Origin: Micromonospora craniellae
GTDB taxonomy: Bacteria > Actinomycetota > Actinomycetes > Mycobacteriales > Micromonosporaceae
Length of the DNA: 64,000 nt
NCBI RefSeq assembly: GCF_014764405.1
Contig: NZ_CP061725.1
Coordinates: forward strand, 5,642,001-5,706,000
Direction of reading: 5' to 3'
The translations under genes were made by a program, and so were the position numbers. How positions within the stretch are numbered: position 1 is the stretch's first letter; the number at the start of each line of letters is the position of its first letter. This document shows, piece after piece, positions 34,477 to 42,116 of the stretch. Under the pieces are notes generated by a model. The model ran no database searches. It saw only the letters and a program-made list of their open reading frames with translations, and was not told the DNA's origin.

Positions 34477-34493
34477 GGTTACCCGACGGTCTC
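34477..34493 (-). repeat. Right terminal inverted repeat of the IS5-family element
   Basis: 17 bases identical to the reverse complement of 31304-31320; TGA follows it. Confidence 0.95.
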
Positions 34494-34770
34494 TGAGGGA
34501 CGCCGCGGCGGCGTGGACGAGGGCGCGCACCTGGTCGGCGTTGACACCCGCCCCCGGGTCGGGAAGGTCGGCGACCGGGTCGTCGGTCTCGCCCAGCGGC
34601 CTGGAACAGGCCCCCTCACGAAGGTGCCGCAGGCACTCGTTGCGCACGATCGCGTACAGCCAGGGGCGGAGCCGGTCGGCGTAGCGCCGGTACACGCCCT
34701 CCAGCCCGGCCGGGTTACCTCGGCGTACCGCCTCGACCAGGCTCCTGTCGTCCTGAGCCGCCGTATCCAT
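34494..34770 (-). pseudogene. ECF sigma factor, N-terminal piece (split by IS5 element)
   Basis: From ATG 34770, with GGGAG upstream, the frame encodes sigma-2: DDRSLVEAVRRGNPAGLEGVYRRYADRLRPWLYAIVRNECLRHLRE, then an acidic linker to VHAAAASL, where the IS5 element begins. The rest of the gene is at 31303-30822. The sequence RNECLRHLR is the usual -10-recognition helix. The S8 protease gene divergent from it is also broken, so a former regulator and nearby target may have decayed together. Confidence 0.88.
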
Positions 34771-34900
34771 CACTGCTCCCACCACCCGTCGACGGCTCCA
34801 TTAGAGCGAAGCGGAATAGTTTCTGAGTTTTTCTGTTGGCATCCCGACCCTCGGCTGCTCCCACCGGTGTCACCGCATCACCGGCATCGAGGAGACACCG

Positions 34901-36271
34901 ATGACACCGACACGTTCCGTCCACCGGCGGGCACCCGTCCGCCGCCTGCTGGCCGCCGCCGTGGTGGCGGCATTCGCTGGTGGGCTCGTCACGTCCACAC
35001 CGCTGGACGCCGTCGCCGCGCCCACCCCCGGCGACCCGGGTACGGCCTCCGGCACCGCCCCGGCGCAGCCCCTGGCCTTCCGGGTCGACCCGGGACTGTC
35101 CGCGCCCCGGGTGCCGATCGACCCGGTGGGTCGGCTCGGAACCGACCGGGAGGTCGGGGTGGTGGCGGGGCCGAGCGGGTCCCCCGCCGACTGGACGGTG
35201 CTGCGCCGGCTGGAGAAGGCAGCCGAGGCGACCCACCCGGAGGTGGTCAACCTCAGCTTCACCCGCGACGTCGACCTCGGCAAGTCCCATGCGCGTACCT
35301 GGACCGACCGGCGGATGAAGCACGTGCGGGACACCGGCGCGTTGATCGTCGCCGCCGCCGGGAACAACGGTGTGGACATCGACGGCGACACCCTCTACGT
35401 GCCCTGCGAGAGCACCCACGTGATGTGTGTGGGGGCATGCGGGACAACGCGGCGGTGGCCGGCGGGTCGAACTACGGCACCAGCGACCACACCCGCTCGG
35501 GGGAGATCTACGGTCCGATGTGCGTCAGGGGCCTCGCCGACCCCGGTACGCCGGGGAACAACACGACCCGCTCGAACGCCTGCGGCACCAGTGTCGCCGC
35601 GCCGTTCGTGGGCGGGGTCGCCGCCCTGGTGCTGGCCGCCGACCCCACCCTCACCGCCGCCGAGGTCCGGGACATCCTCAACGACACCGCCCACGTCGGT
35701 GGGCTGGGCGCCAAGGTGACCGGCAGCCAACGCCGGATCGACGCCCTGGGCGCGGTCGCCGAGGCGCTGGGAGTGCAGGTCGGGAAGCCGACGGTGACCA
35801 TCAGCACCCCGAAGACCGGTCAGCAGTTCGGGGTGGGGCAGACGGTGGACCCCACCGCGCCTTCGCAGTCGTGGCGGCACCGGCCGGGAAGACTGCTCCG
35901 GCGGCCACGATCACCGCACCGGCGCAGGCCCTGACGCTGACCACTGACGACGGCACTCCCCGGTCGGTCGCCTTCGCCGGTACCGGCGCCGACGCCGAGG
36001 ACGGGGCGATCAGCGGGATGCGCCTGCGGTGGACCGCGTACGGCGACGGGGGTGTCAAGAAGTGCTCTGCCAGGGCAGCGGCGTCCCCACCGGCGGCCCG
36101 ATCGACGACGTGGTACAGCCGAAGAACTGTTCCGCTTTCACCGCCCCGCTGGGCCTGTTGGACAGCGGGACCACCGTCACCACCTGGGTGGTGTGGCTGG
36201 AGGTGTTCGACTCCTCCGGTCTGGTCGGGGTGGACTCCGTGCCGGTCCGGATCCAGTCGGTCACTCCCTGA
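34901..36271 (+). pseudogene. Secreted S8 (subtilisin-type) serine protease, multiply frameshifted
   Basis: An ATG at 34901 starts a signal peptide (RRLLAAAVVAAFAGGLVTST). The oxyanion-type region AAAGNNGVDIDG and the nucleophile motif GTSVAAPFVGGVAALVLA are present, but the catalytic aspartate and histidine motifs are missing between GPSGSPADWTVLRRLE and THPEVVNLSF, indicating an internal deletion. The frame changes near 35436 (after VMCVGA), again near 35865 and again near 36055; the third-frame tail ends at 36271 with WLEVFDSSGLVGVDSVPVRI. The C-terminal part resembles immunoglobulin-like domains. It is divergent from the broken sigma factor gene, and both appear to be decaying. Confidence 0.85.
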
Positions 36272-36469
36272 CCTCGGCTGCGACACCACCTGCTTCCGGT
36301 GGCATGTCCCGTGTCGCTGCGGCGGCACGGGACACGCCCGGTACGGCGAGACGAGAACCATCACCGCCACGTCGACCGCGGTCGCCCAGAGGCCGGTCCG
36401 GTGCAACAGCCCGGTCGCCGGTCTCCACCGCCAGGGTCAGCGCGGCGTCGGGCGACGGTTGTGGACGGG

Positions 36470-36964
36470 TCAGGCTCTGCGCGCCAGTTCCGCCTGGTAG
36501 GCCGCCTCCAAGTGGGCGGCGACTGAGATGGTGCCGGCTGGCCGGGGCTGACCCAGATGCGTCTCCCGTAGTTCGTCCATGAACTGGTGCCACAGGTTCG
36601 GGCCGCCCTCGTCGAGTATCCGGGCTCGGATGCTCAGCTCGGGGCTTACCGGTAGGTGCTGTCGTCCCCATGCTCCGAGCGTCGCGAGTACCGGGACGAG
36701 TCGGATGGATCGCTCGGTGAGGTGGTAGATGCGTCGTTGTTTGTGTCGGGGGTCCGGGGCTTGCGACAGAAGATCGTTGGCGAGGAGGCGGCGCAACCGG
36801 TCGGTGAGGATGTTCGATGCGATCCCTTCCTCGGATCGGGTGAGCAGTTCGCGGAAGTGGCGACGATCGCCGAACATGATGTCGCGGATCACCAGCAGCG
36901 ACCAGGTGTCCCCGATCACTTCCAGGGCCAGGTTGATCGGGCAGTCCGAGCGGTGCTCACCCAC
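36470..36964 (-). CDS. HxlR-family transcriptional regulator
   Basis: A 164-residue winged-helix protein. The HxlR pattern is clear: CPINLALEVIGDTWSLLVIRDIMFGDRRHFRELL, with the conserved cysteine at residue 8 and W at about 21, then GIASNILTDRLRRLLANDLL. HxlR proteins often sense aldehydes or oxidants through that cysteine. It is divergent from a reductase-like gene, and the 112-bp gap holds a perfect 11-base-arm palindrome likely to be its operator. Confidence 0.92.
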   Translation of the reverse strand: MGEHRSDCPINLALEVIGDTWSLLVIRDIMFGDRRHFRELLTRSEEGIASNILTDRLRRLLANDLLSQAPDPRHKQRRIYHLTERSIRLVPVLATLGAWGRQHLPVSPELSIRARILDEGGPNLWHQFMDELRETHLGQPRPAGTISVAAHLEAAYQAELARRA

Positions 36965-37024
36965 GAACCCTCCTGATGCTCCGGGAACTGCTTGCAGGCT
37001 ACTCCTGGTTCCCCTAGGGTGTTC

Positions 37025-37051
37025 AAACCGATTGCATGTCGCAATCGGTTT
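37025..37051. promoter_or_regulatory. HxlR operator palindrome
   Basis: AAACCGATTGC and GCAATCGGTTT are perfect complementary arms around ATGTC. The site lies 25 bp before the reductase ATG and 60 bp before the HxlR start, so one dimer could control both genes. Confidence 0.9.
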
Positions 37052-37076
37052 ATGGTCGAGTGTCTAGGGAGAGCCC

Positions 37077-37655
37077 ATGTCAGATCGCCCGGTAGGAGAA
37101 GTGTTGTGGCACGCGACCGTCTCGCTCGACGGCTACATCGCCGCCCCGGGTGACGACGTCGCCTGGGTCTTCGATCACTTCGACCCGGAGGAGCCGACAG
37201 CGGCCGCCGTGGTCGAGCGCACCGGAGCCGTGATCGCCGGACGACGCAGTTACGAGGCAGGAGAACGAGACGGCAGGGAAGTCTTCGACGGCGCCTGGTC
37301 CGGCCCGCAGTATCTGCTCACCCACCGTCCCACCGAGCAACCGCTCCAGGGCGTGGCAGTCCGCGCCGGCGACATCCGACCTGTCGTCGATGAAGCCCGG
37401 ATCGCCGCAGCAGGACGGGATGTGCTCGTCATCGGCGCGGACGTCGCCCGCCAATGCCTGGCCGCCGGCTTGGTGGACGAGGTCATCGTGCACATCGCCC
37501 CGATCCTGCTCGGCGACGGCGTACGCTTCCGCGGCCCCGACAAGCACACCCATCTCACACTCGTCGACGCCAGCCGTCACAAAGAGATCGTCACTCTGCG
37601 CTACCGCCCCGGCGTGAACGGACCGTCCCGCGCGGCGAGAGCGGGCCTGGCCTGA
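37077..37655 (+). CDS. RibD C-terminal/dihydrofolate-reductase-like protein
   Basis: A 192-residue NADPH-binding reductase-like protein. The N-terminus ATVSLDGYIAAPGDDVAW is the family signature, followed by VIAGRRSYE, the DVLVIGADVARQCLAAGLVDE nucleotide-binding stretch and HIAPILLGDGVRF. Such stand-alone RibD-C proteins are common, and most have unknown substrates. It is divergent from an HxlR regulator and probably induced when the regulator senses its signal. Confidence 0.9.
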   Translation: MSDRPVGEVLWHATVSLDGYIAAPGDDVAWVFDHFDPEEPTAAAVVERTGAVIAGRRSYEAGERDGREVFDGAWSGPQYLLTHRPTEQPLQGVAVRAGDIRPVVDEARIAAAGRDVLVIGADVARQCLAAGLVDEVIVHIAPILLGDGVRFRGPDKHTHLTLVDASRHKEIVTLRYRPGVNGPSRAARAGLA

Positions 37656-37687
37656 TCGGGCCTGGATCCGTGGCAGACGCGGGTCGC

Positions 37688-37867
37688 ATGATGGTCGGCG
37701 AATACGACATCTGGCCCACGTCCACGGCTGTCCGTGAGTTGGCTGCCCTTCTCGACGACGCTGACCTTGCGGTGCTGCCGTCAGCATTGTGCTGCTGCGC
37801 GAGTGGCGGGACTGGGCCGCGTACCAGTTGGTTGTTCGGCAATCGGGGGCTCCAGCTCAGACGGCGG
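37688..37867 (+). pseudogene. Small hypothetical gene fragment, frameshifted
   Basis: From ATG 37688 the frame reads VGEYDIWPTSTAVRELAALLDDADLAVLPSA, and one base later another frame continues VLLREWRDWAAYQLVVRQSG. The two halves look like one roughly 60-residue helical protein with a one-base slip near 37785. I recognise no family and cannot exclude chance coding. Confidence 0.4.
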
Positions 37868-39371
37868 TACGCGACCACTGCTGGTTGGTGCCGGTGTGGC
37901 ACGGATACTGCGTGAGGATCACACCGTTCGCGGTCGATGCGGACGGCACGTCGACGCACTTGTTGCTGTGCCGTGCGCGTAGCTGGAAGTAGCTGCCGTT
38001 GGCGACCATCTGGAACTGCTGGTTGGTGCCGGTGCCACAGGTGTACTGGACGAGTTCGGCACCGTCGGCGGTGGAAGCGCTCACCACGTCGAGGCATTTC
38101 CCGCTGTGCCGGCTGATGATGCGCCAGTAGCCGCTGCCGGCGTCCTGGAACTGCCACTGCTGCCAGGCATTGCCGCCGTAGGTGTACTGACCGACGCGCG
38201 CACCGTTGTCGGTGTTGGGGGACTGCACGTCCATGGTCTTGCCACTGTGGCGGACGTCGATCCGGTACGTCGCTGGCGGAGGTGTCGTGGGGCCGCCGCC
38301 GATGGTGTCGCCCCAGCCGTACCGGATCCGGTCTGCGCCGGAGGTGTTGCGGACGGCCAGGTTGAGGTTGGTGCCGCTGCCGCTGAGGGAGAACATCGAG
38401 TACCAGTCGTACCCGATGTTGCCGGGCTTGCCGCCGAGGGCGGGCCAGTAGGTGCCGCCCATCTGGTTGTCCCGCATGACCTGCGCCATCGCGCGGATGT
38501 GGCGCACGAAGTTGTCGGTGCTGTTCGCGTCGCCGTAGTTGAGGCCGTTGTCCATGGGGGCGCCGAACTCGGTGGCGACCGCGCGGGAGGCGCAGTTGCC
38601 CAGGCGGGTCTGGATGTGGCTCCGGAAGGCGTCGTAGGTCATCGCGTTGTAGAAGAAGGCGTAGTGGTGGAAGGAGAGCAGGGTGGCGTTGAAGCGACTG
38701 TCGCTGCAGACGTCCCGCAGGTCCTGGCTGTAGCCGGTGCCACCGATGAGAACCCGGCCGGGTACCGCCGAGTAGTGGTAGCTGAGCCAGTCGGCGGCGA
38801 CGTTGCGCCACTCTGTCGAGCTGTACCCGTGCGGCTCGTTCATCGGCTCGAAGTACACGTTGGTGTTCGCGCCGTACGTGTTGGTCACCGTGGACCACAT
38901 CGTGTTCCATGCGGCGAGGTTCGTGATCCGGCCGCCGGAGGCGGCGCCGTCCTCCCAGTAAGCGAGGATGACCTTGAATCCGCGTGCGGTGGCGGCGTCG
39001 ATGGCGCCCCGGTAGGCGTTCCACCACGTCGTCCCCACGGTGTGGGTGTTGATCGGCAGTCGGATGGTGTTGACCCCCATGGTGGCGGCCATGTCGTCGT
39101 AGAGGGCGTTGGCCTTGGCGCGTACGGTCGCGTTGCTGTCGGACGAGCTCAGGCCGTGCAGGACGAGCGGGCCGGTGCTGAAGTTGTCTCCCAGCATCGC
39201 CCAGTTCATGCCTCGGAACTGGCGGGTCGCGGCAGTGGCCGACGACGAGGTGACGACGACGCTGCCCACCGCTGCCAGCGCGGTCACCAGGAGGATCAGC
39301 AGCCAGCGCGACGACCGGGCGCTCCAGGCTGGTCCTGGTGCGTAGCCACCGGACGACGTGATTCGTGTCAT
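37857..39371 (-). CDS. Secreted GH5 glycoside hydrolase with RICIN carbohydrate-binding tail
   Basis: A 504-residue secreted enzyme from the ATG at 39371. A signal peptide covers about residues 20-48 (LLILLVTALAAVGSVVVTSS). The GH5-type barrel (about 50-350) shows the acid/base glutamate E179 in FEPMNEPHG and the nucleophile E268 in VATEFGAP. A linker leads to a RICIN lectin domain of three repeats (QQWQF, QQFQM and QQWSRTAV ends; about 372-504). GH5 includes endoglucanases, mannanases and galactanases; the exact subfamily cannot be called. Its tail is very like that of the GH43 enzyme at 53669. GTTACATCGGTAAC at 39430-39443 might be an operator. Confidence 0.88.
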   Translation of the reverse strand: MTRITSSGGYAPGPAWSARSSRWLLILLVTALAAVGSVVVTSSSATAATRQFRGMNWAMLGDNFSTGPLVLHGLSSSDSNATVRAKANALYDDMAATMGVNTIRLPINTHTVGTTWWNAYRGAIDAATARGFKVILAYWEDGAASGGRITNLAAWNTMWSTVTNTYGANTNVYFEPMNEPHGYSSTEWRNVAADWLSYHYSAVPGRVLIGGTGYSQDLRDVCSDSRFNATLLSFHHYAFFYNAMTYDAFRSHIQTRLGNCASRAVATEFGAPMDNGLNYGDANSTDNFVRHIRAMAQVMRDNQMGGTYWPALGGKPGNIGYDWYSMFSLSGSGTNLNLAVRNTSGADRIRYGWGDTIGGGPTTPPPATYRIDVRHSGKTMDVQSPNTDNGARVGQYTYGGNAWQQWQFQDAGSGYWRIISRHSGKCLDVVSASTADGAELVQYTCGTGTNQQFQMVANGSYFQLRARHSNKCVDVPSASTANGVILTQYPCHTGTNQQWSRTAV

Positions 39372-39429
39372 GACGTGTCCAATCACTGAACGTGGCGCCT
39401 CCGGTCGACATCGAGCTGATGTCGCCTCG

Positions 39430-39443
39430 GTTACATCGGTAAC
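39430..39443. promoter_or_regulatory. Possible operator upstream of the GH5 gene
   Basis: GTTAC-ATCG-GTAAC is a short dyad with 5-base arms, 59 bp before the chosen ATG. It resembles LacI-type half-sites but is short, so I give it low weight. Confidence 0.3.
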
Positions 39444-39567
39444 GGAAAGGCACACCGGGACGCCAGATTCCGAAGCGACACGTTCAGGAACGATCAGGCT
39501 CGAACACCCGCGACCGTCGACCGGGCACTGCCCTGCGGACTTGTCCGGCAGTAGGCCGGCTGGCCGG

Positions 39568-40965
39568 TCAGAGGGAGGGGATGACGGGCGCGATGGTGCC
39601 GTCGGCGTTGAACCGCAGTGGGTCGATGACGACCTCGCGGTTGGTCCCGTTGCCGGCCGGGATGGCGAAGCGGTGGTAGGCGATGTACCAGGTGTCGCTG
39701 CCCGGCGCCTGCACCACCGACTGGTGCCCGGGGCCTCTGATGCCGAGGGTGAGGTTCTTGGACAGGATGGTGCCTCGGTGGGTCCAGGGGCCGAACGGTG
39801 ACGTGCCCGTGGCGTACTCGACGTGGTAGTTCTCGGAGCGGGTGTCGTCCACCGAGTACGTGAGGTAGTAGGTGTTGTCGCGCCTGAACACGAACGCGGC
39901 CTCGCGGTAGTTGGGCAGGCTGAAGGTGCGGACCTGTCCGGGGTCGAAGGAGACCATGTCGGCGTTGAGCCGGACGGCGTACGCCGCGCCGTTGCCCCAG
40001 TAGAGGTAGGACTGCCCGTCGGTGTCGGTGAAGACGTGCGGATCGATCATCTGGCCGCTGCGGAAGCCGGCGGGGACCAGGGGGCGGCCGAGCGGGTCGC
40101 TGAACGGACCGGTCGGGCTGCTGGAGGTCGCGACGCCGATGTTGGTCGCGGCGCTGAAATAGAAGTAGTAGCGGTTGTTGCGGTAGGCGATCGTCGGTGC
40201 CCAGGCCCGGTCGTCGGCCCAGCTGATCTGTGGGCCGAGGTCGAGGATGCTGCCGTGGTGGGTCCAGTTCACCAGGTCGGTGGAGGAGAACGCGTCGAAC
40301 CGGCTGCCGCTCCAGCTGTTGTGGCCGTCGGTGGTGGGGTAGAGGTAGTAGCGACCGTTGAGGTGGGCGATGTTCGGGTCGGCGTACAGGCCCTTGATGG
40401 TCGGGGTGCGGCGGCCGGCGACCCATGGCGTGGTGACTCGGAAGGAACTGTCCGCGGCGAACGTGGTCGAGTTGGTGGTGGGCGGGTCGAGCCACAGCTC
40501 GTTGTCGCGGTGGCGGATGAACCGTCCGGGATAGTTGATCGACTCCAGACGTACCGATCCGCCGGCCGATCCGTCGCGGACGCAGAAGGTGGCGTCGGCG
40601 AGGAACGTGGTGGTGCCGGCGTTGGCCTCCAGCCGGATCCGGTAGTCGCGGTGCCGTAACCACATGCCGTTCGCCGCCTGGAACGACACGCAGCCCGCGC
40701 CACCGGCGAGCCCGGGCGCCACCGTGACGGTCGCGTCGCTCTTGAGCTGGGCGGAGCTGGTGGAGCTGACCGTGGTGACGGCACCGAGGTAGTCGACGTG
40801 CCGGAGATAGGAGCCGGCCAGGTTCACCGACTGCAGCGATCGGGCGCCGGTGGGGATCTCGGCCGCGTGGGCGGGCGGTGCCGCGACGACCGCCGCCACG
40901 CAGGCGCCGAGGACGACGGTCATCGCGCGGGCGACCGGCCTTCGGCCGGGACGGAGCATGGACAT
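39568..40965 (-). CDS. Secreted GH43 glycoside hydrolase with N-terminal AbfB (CBM42) domain
   Basis: A 465-residue secreted enzyme. After a signal peptide (MTVVLGACVAAVVAAPPAHA) comes an AbfB domain (about 37-178) with its repeated LQSVNLAGSYLRHVDY and SINYPGRFIRHRDNELW motifs; AbfB binds arabinofuranose side chains. The GH43 five-blade propeller follows: base aspartate D196 in YADPNIAHLNG, MIDPHVFTDTDG with the pKa aspartate, and the acid glutamate in YREAAFVF. Arabinofuranosidase, arabinanase or xylosidase activity is likely. The ATG at 40965 follows GAGGAG and overlaps the end of the regulator gene upstream, so regulator and enzyme are cotranscribed. Confidence 0.9.
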   Translation of the reverse strand: MSMLRPGRRPVARAMTVVLGACVAAVVAAPPAHAAEIPTGARSLQSVNLAGSYLRHVDYLGAVTTVSSTSSAQLKSDATVTVAPGLAGGAGCVSFQAANGMWLRHRDYRIRLEANAGTTTFLADATFCVRDGSAGGSVRLESINYPGRFIRHRDNELWLDPPTTNSTTFAADSSFRVTTPWVAGRRTPTIKGLYADPNIAHLNGRYYLYPTTDGHNSWSGSRFDAFSSTDLVNWTHHGSILDLGPQISWADDRAWAPTIAYRNNRYYFYFSAATNIGVATSSSPTGPFSDPLGRPLVPAGFRSGQMIDPHVFTDTDGQSYLYWGNGAAYAVRLNADMVSFDPGQVRTFSLPNYREAAFVFRRDNTYYLTYSVDDTRSENYHVEYATGTSPFGPWTHRGTILSKNLTLGIRGPGHQSVVQAPGSDTWYIAYHRFAIPAGNGTNREVVIDPLRFNADGTIAPVIPSL

Positions 40966-40967
40966 GA

Positions 40968-42116
40968 TCACATCTCCTCGGAATAGCGCTGGTGGACACG
41001 GGGTGCGGAGGTCGACTCGCGGATTCGCAGCGAGGGACTGATGACGATCCGGTGGGTGGGACGGCCGGGATCGGCCAGTCGCTCGGCGACGAGGCGTACC
41101 GCGGCGCGACCGATGGACCGTCGCGGCGGGCGGACCGCCGTCAGCGGGGGGCTGAAGAGGCCGACGACCTCGTCGTCGTAGGCCACGATGGACAGGTCAC
41201 CGGGTACGGCGATGTGCCGTTCCTCGCACCGCTGCACCAGCGCGATGGCCTCCGCGTCGGCGTGCACCAGGAGCGCGGTGGTCGCGGAGGCCCGGCAGCG
41301 GTCGAGGACCTGGTCGAGAAGGGCGTCGCGGTCGGGTGAGCGGATGCCGGGTAGCACGGCTTCCACGGTGTCGTCGGGCGCGATGTCGCATCCGGCTGCC
41401 GCGTCGAGCCAGCCGCGGCGGACGTGGGGTCGGGTGGGGCTGTTGGCGTCGACGACGAGGCCGACCCGGCGATGCCCGAGGGAGGTGAGGTGACGTACCG
41501 CCATGGCCGCGCCCAGTGCGTGGTCGGTCACCACCGACTCCATGACGGCGTGGTGCGCGCCGACGGTGGCGGTCCGCTCCAGCAGCACGACCGGGATGCC
41601 GAGGTGGGCGAGCCAGTCGACGGTGCGTCCGGCGGAGGGGGTGTCCATCCGGGGGACGACGATCAGTGCGTCGACGCCCATCCGATCGACGATCCGGGTC
41701 AACTGTGGTCTGTCGTCCTCGGTGTCGTAGGAGGACCCCCGCAGGATCACCCGCATGTCGAGTTCGCGGGCGGCCTCCTCGGCGCCGCGCGCGACGTCGG
41801 GCCAGTAGTAGTCGAGGGACGGCACGAGCATGCCGAGGGTCCGTCCGCTGAGGGGGGCAAGCCCGGCGGCCGGTTCCTCGTCGGGTGTCGGCGGATCGCC
41901 CGGCTCGATCAGTGCCACGCCGCCGTGGACCCGCTGCACCAGGCCCTCGGCGGCCAGTTGGGCGAGGTCCCGACGAATGGTGACCGGGGCGGCGCCCAGC
42001 CGCCGGGACAGGTCGGAGATGCGCATCCATCCGTCCCGTTCCAGGGCCTCCAGCAGGTGCTGGCGGCGGGCGGCCTGCAGCGGCCCCCGGCTGACGGCCT
42101 CACCTCTGCTGGGCAT
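40968..42116 (-). CDS. Hybrid regulator: DeoR-type DNA-binding domain with LacI-type sugar sensor
   Basis: A 382-residue regulator. Residues 15-75 form a DeoR/GlpR winged helix (RRQHLLEALERDGWMRISDLSRRLG, APVTIRRDLAQLAAEGLVQRVHGG), not the LacI HTH. The remainder is a periplasmic-binding-type sensor as in LacI/GalR: LGMLVPSLDYYWPDVARGAEEAA, HLTSLGHRRVGLVVD and LSIVAYDDEVVGLFSPPLTAVRPP. A paralogue of the same mixed type is at 52410. It overlaps the heparinase-like gene upstream by 17 bp and the GH43 gene downstream, so it is inside the catabolic operon. Likely a repressor released by a breakdown product. Confidence 0.88.
   Translation of the reverse strand: MPSRGEAVSRGPLQAARRQHLLEALERDGWMRISDLSRRLGAAPVTIRRDLAQLAAEGLVQRVHGGVALIEPGDPPTPDEEPAAGLAPLSGRTLGMLVPSLDYYWPDVARGAEEAARELDMRVILRGSSYDTEDDRPQLTRIVDRMGVDALIVVPRMDTPSAGRTVDWLAHLGIPVVLLERTATVGAHHAVMESVVTDHALGAAMAVRHLTSLGHRRVGLVVDANSPTRPHVRRGWLDAAAGCDIAPDDTVEAVLPGIRSPDRDALLDQVLDRCRASATTALLVHADAEAIALVQRCEERHIAVPGDLSIVAYDDEVVGLFSPPLTAVRPPRRSIGRAAVRLVAERLADPGRPTHRIVISPSLRIRESTSAPRVHQRYSEEM

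Larger units (their letters stand above)
31304..34493 (-). mobile_element. IS5-family insertion sequence (interrupted by a group II intron)
   Basis: Perfect 17-base inverted ends GAGACCGTCGGGTAACC (31304-31320) and its complement (34477-34493), flanked on both sides by TGA (31301-31303 and 34494-34496). A 3-base TNA duplication fits the IS1031/IS427-like part of the IS5 family. Without the intron the element is 1024 bp, a normal IS5 size. Joining the flanks with one TGA restores the sigma-factor reading frame as AAAASL-SPGDRE. Confidence 0.93.
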
